6,552 bases of DNA from an uncultured Clostridia bacterium (lineage in GTDB: Bacteria > Bacillota > Clostridia > Acetivibrionales > CALMWN01): NCBI GenBank assembly GCA_937873555.1, contig CALMWN010000008.1:1-6552 (forward strand), in the 5' to 3' direction. The notes below the pieces were generated by a model. The model saw only the letters and a program-made list of their open reading frames with translations. It made no database searches and was not told the DNA's origin. Each line of letters starts with the position of its first letter. The stretch's first letter is position 1. Of the stretch, positions 5,949 through 6,552 are shown piece after piece. Both the position numbers and the translations under genes were made by a program.

Positions 5949-6492
5949 TAGAACGGAATTTAACGAAGCAAGGGAACAGGCTGCAAAAATGATCGTTGAA
6001 TCGGGAATAAAGCTGACTCAAAAAGAAATAGACATAATGGATGTAGCAGATTTTGGGATGAGCAACCTTAAAAAGGAAGGGGCTCAAATCGTAACATTCT
6101 TTAATACAAGCAGGGTAAGCGCAAAAGTAATAGCATTGTTTCCCTTCCAGACCGAGCCGGAGCACTGGCACACAGCAGTAGGTGAAGACCCGGGTAAGGA
6201 GGAAACAATTAGGGTTGTTGATGGTACCGTGTATTTCTACATTCCCGGTGAAAATACTATGCGCTGTGGATTTGTACCCGAAGGGAAAGACGGGAGCTAT
6301 ACTGTCAGAAATGAGATTATAATGAAACCCGGGGATCAGATTACACTGCAGCCAGGTATAAAACACTGGTTCCAAGCGGGGAAAAAAGGCGCTGTCATGT
6401 ACAGCTTTTCTTCCTGCGCAAGGGACACGATGGACCTTTTTACTGATAAAAGCATAGTGCGTACTACTGTTATTGTGGATAAAAGGGTTTAA
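5941..6492 (+). CDS. Cupin sugar isomerase, D-lyxose ketol-isomerase family
   Basis: Small cytoplasmic metal-dependent cupin of 183 residues. Family members interconvert D-lyxose and D-xylulose, and some also D-mannose and D-fructose. The first cupin motif is PEHWH (73-77), then GKEETIRVVDGTVYFYIPG (85-103); the second is PGDQITLQPGIKHWF (130-144). Predicted metal ligands are H75, H77, E88 and H142; E88 is chosen over E87 because six residues then separate it from G95 as in the cupin consensus. The ten residues between H77 and E88 exceed the standard cupin spacing, but HWH followed by GKEET resembles the short Bacillus YdaE-type lyxose isomerases (about 167 residues). The N-terminal helix MISRTEFNEAREQA is also typical. 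It ends the visible operon. The exact sugar is uncertain, given the non-sugar enzymes next to it. Confidence 0.85.
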   Translation: MISRTEFNEAREQAAKMIVESGIKLTQKEIDIMDVADFGMSNLKKEGAQIVTFFNTSRVSAKVIALFPFQTEPEHWHTAVGEDPGKEETIRVVDGTVYFYIPGENTMRCGFVPEGKDGSYTVRNEIIMKPGDQITLQPGIKHWFQAGKKGAVMYSFSSCARDTMDLFTDKSIVRTTVIVDKRV

Positions 6493-6552
6493 CGTTTATA
6501 AATATCGGAATTAAGAGATGGTAGTTATTTTAACTTAGATGATGATACATAT
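6493..6552 (+). other. Downstream 60 bases with no gene or clear terminator
   Basis: AT-rich sequence follows the cupin stop codon. I see no convincing stem-loop with a T-run, no Shine-Dalgarno plus start pair and no reading frame of useful length before the window ends. Whether the operon continues cannot be told from here. Confidence 0.5.

Noticed and set aside
5851..6375. Long open frame of 174 codons on the - strand over the BKACE end and cupin gene
   Set aside because: It lies antisense to two well-supported genes, has no recognisable motif and no ribosome binding site; its cysteine- and phenylalanine-rich product looks like a reverse-complement shadow.

Overview
The window reads as a compact catabolic operon from a low-to-mid GC bacterium, most likely a clostridial Bacillota. 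The clues are strong GGAGG-type ribosome binding sites, frequent ATA, AGA and AGG codons, short or overlapping gene junctions, and a sugar importer with no ATPase of its own. The genus cannot be read from the sequence; cellulolytic Clostridium relatives are a reasonable guess only.

Seven genes lie on the + strand and none convincingly on the - strand. Positions 1-3239 encode a CUT1-type (MalEFG-like) ABC sugar importer: a solute-binding protein whose N-terminus lies before the window, then two inner-membrane permeases. A 161-base gap between binding protein and first permease holds a perfect 14-bp inverted repeat. The permease genes overlap by 17 bases.

Positions 3298-6492 encode four soluble enzymes: a TIM-barrel sugar isomerase/epimerase with a rhamnose-isomerase-like metal site, a crotonase (enoyl-CoA hydratase/isomerase superfamily), a beta-keto acid cleavage enzyme (BKACE, DUF849/Kce family), and a small cupin of the D-lyxose ketol-isomerase family. 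Gaps are 58, 48 and 17 bases, and the last junction overlaps by 8 bases. For five genes a well-placed Shine-Dalgarno sequence favours a start downstream of the longest open frame, and those starts are used here.

The importer plus two isomerases suggests uptake and aldose-ketose conversion of an unusual sugar or sugar derivative. The unexpected part is the crotonase/BKACE pair between the two isomerases. These families work on CoA thioesters and beta-keto acids and are not part of standard pentose or deoxysugar routes. The crotonase lacks one of the two catalytic glutamates of true enoyl-CoA hydratases, and the BKACE lacks a residue tied to amine-substrate recognition in Kce. The set may therefore be an uncharacterised pathway that takes an imported sugar-like compound through a beta-keto acid to CoA products. 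This is inference from gene content: no kinase, dehydrogenase, aldolase, glycosidase or regulator is visible in the window.
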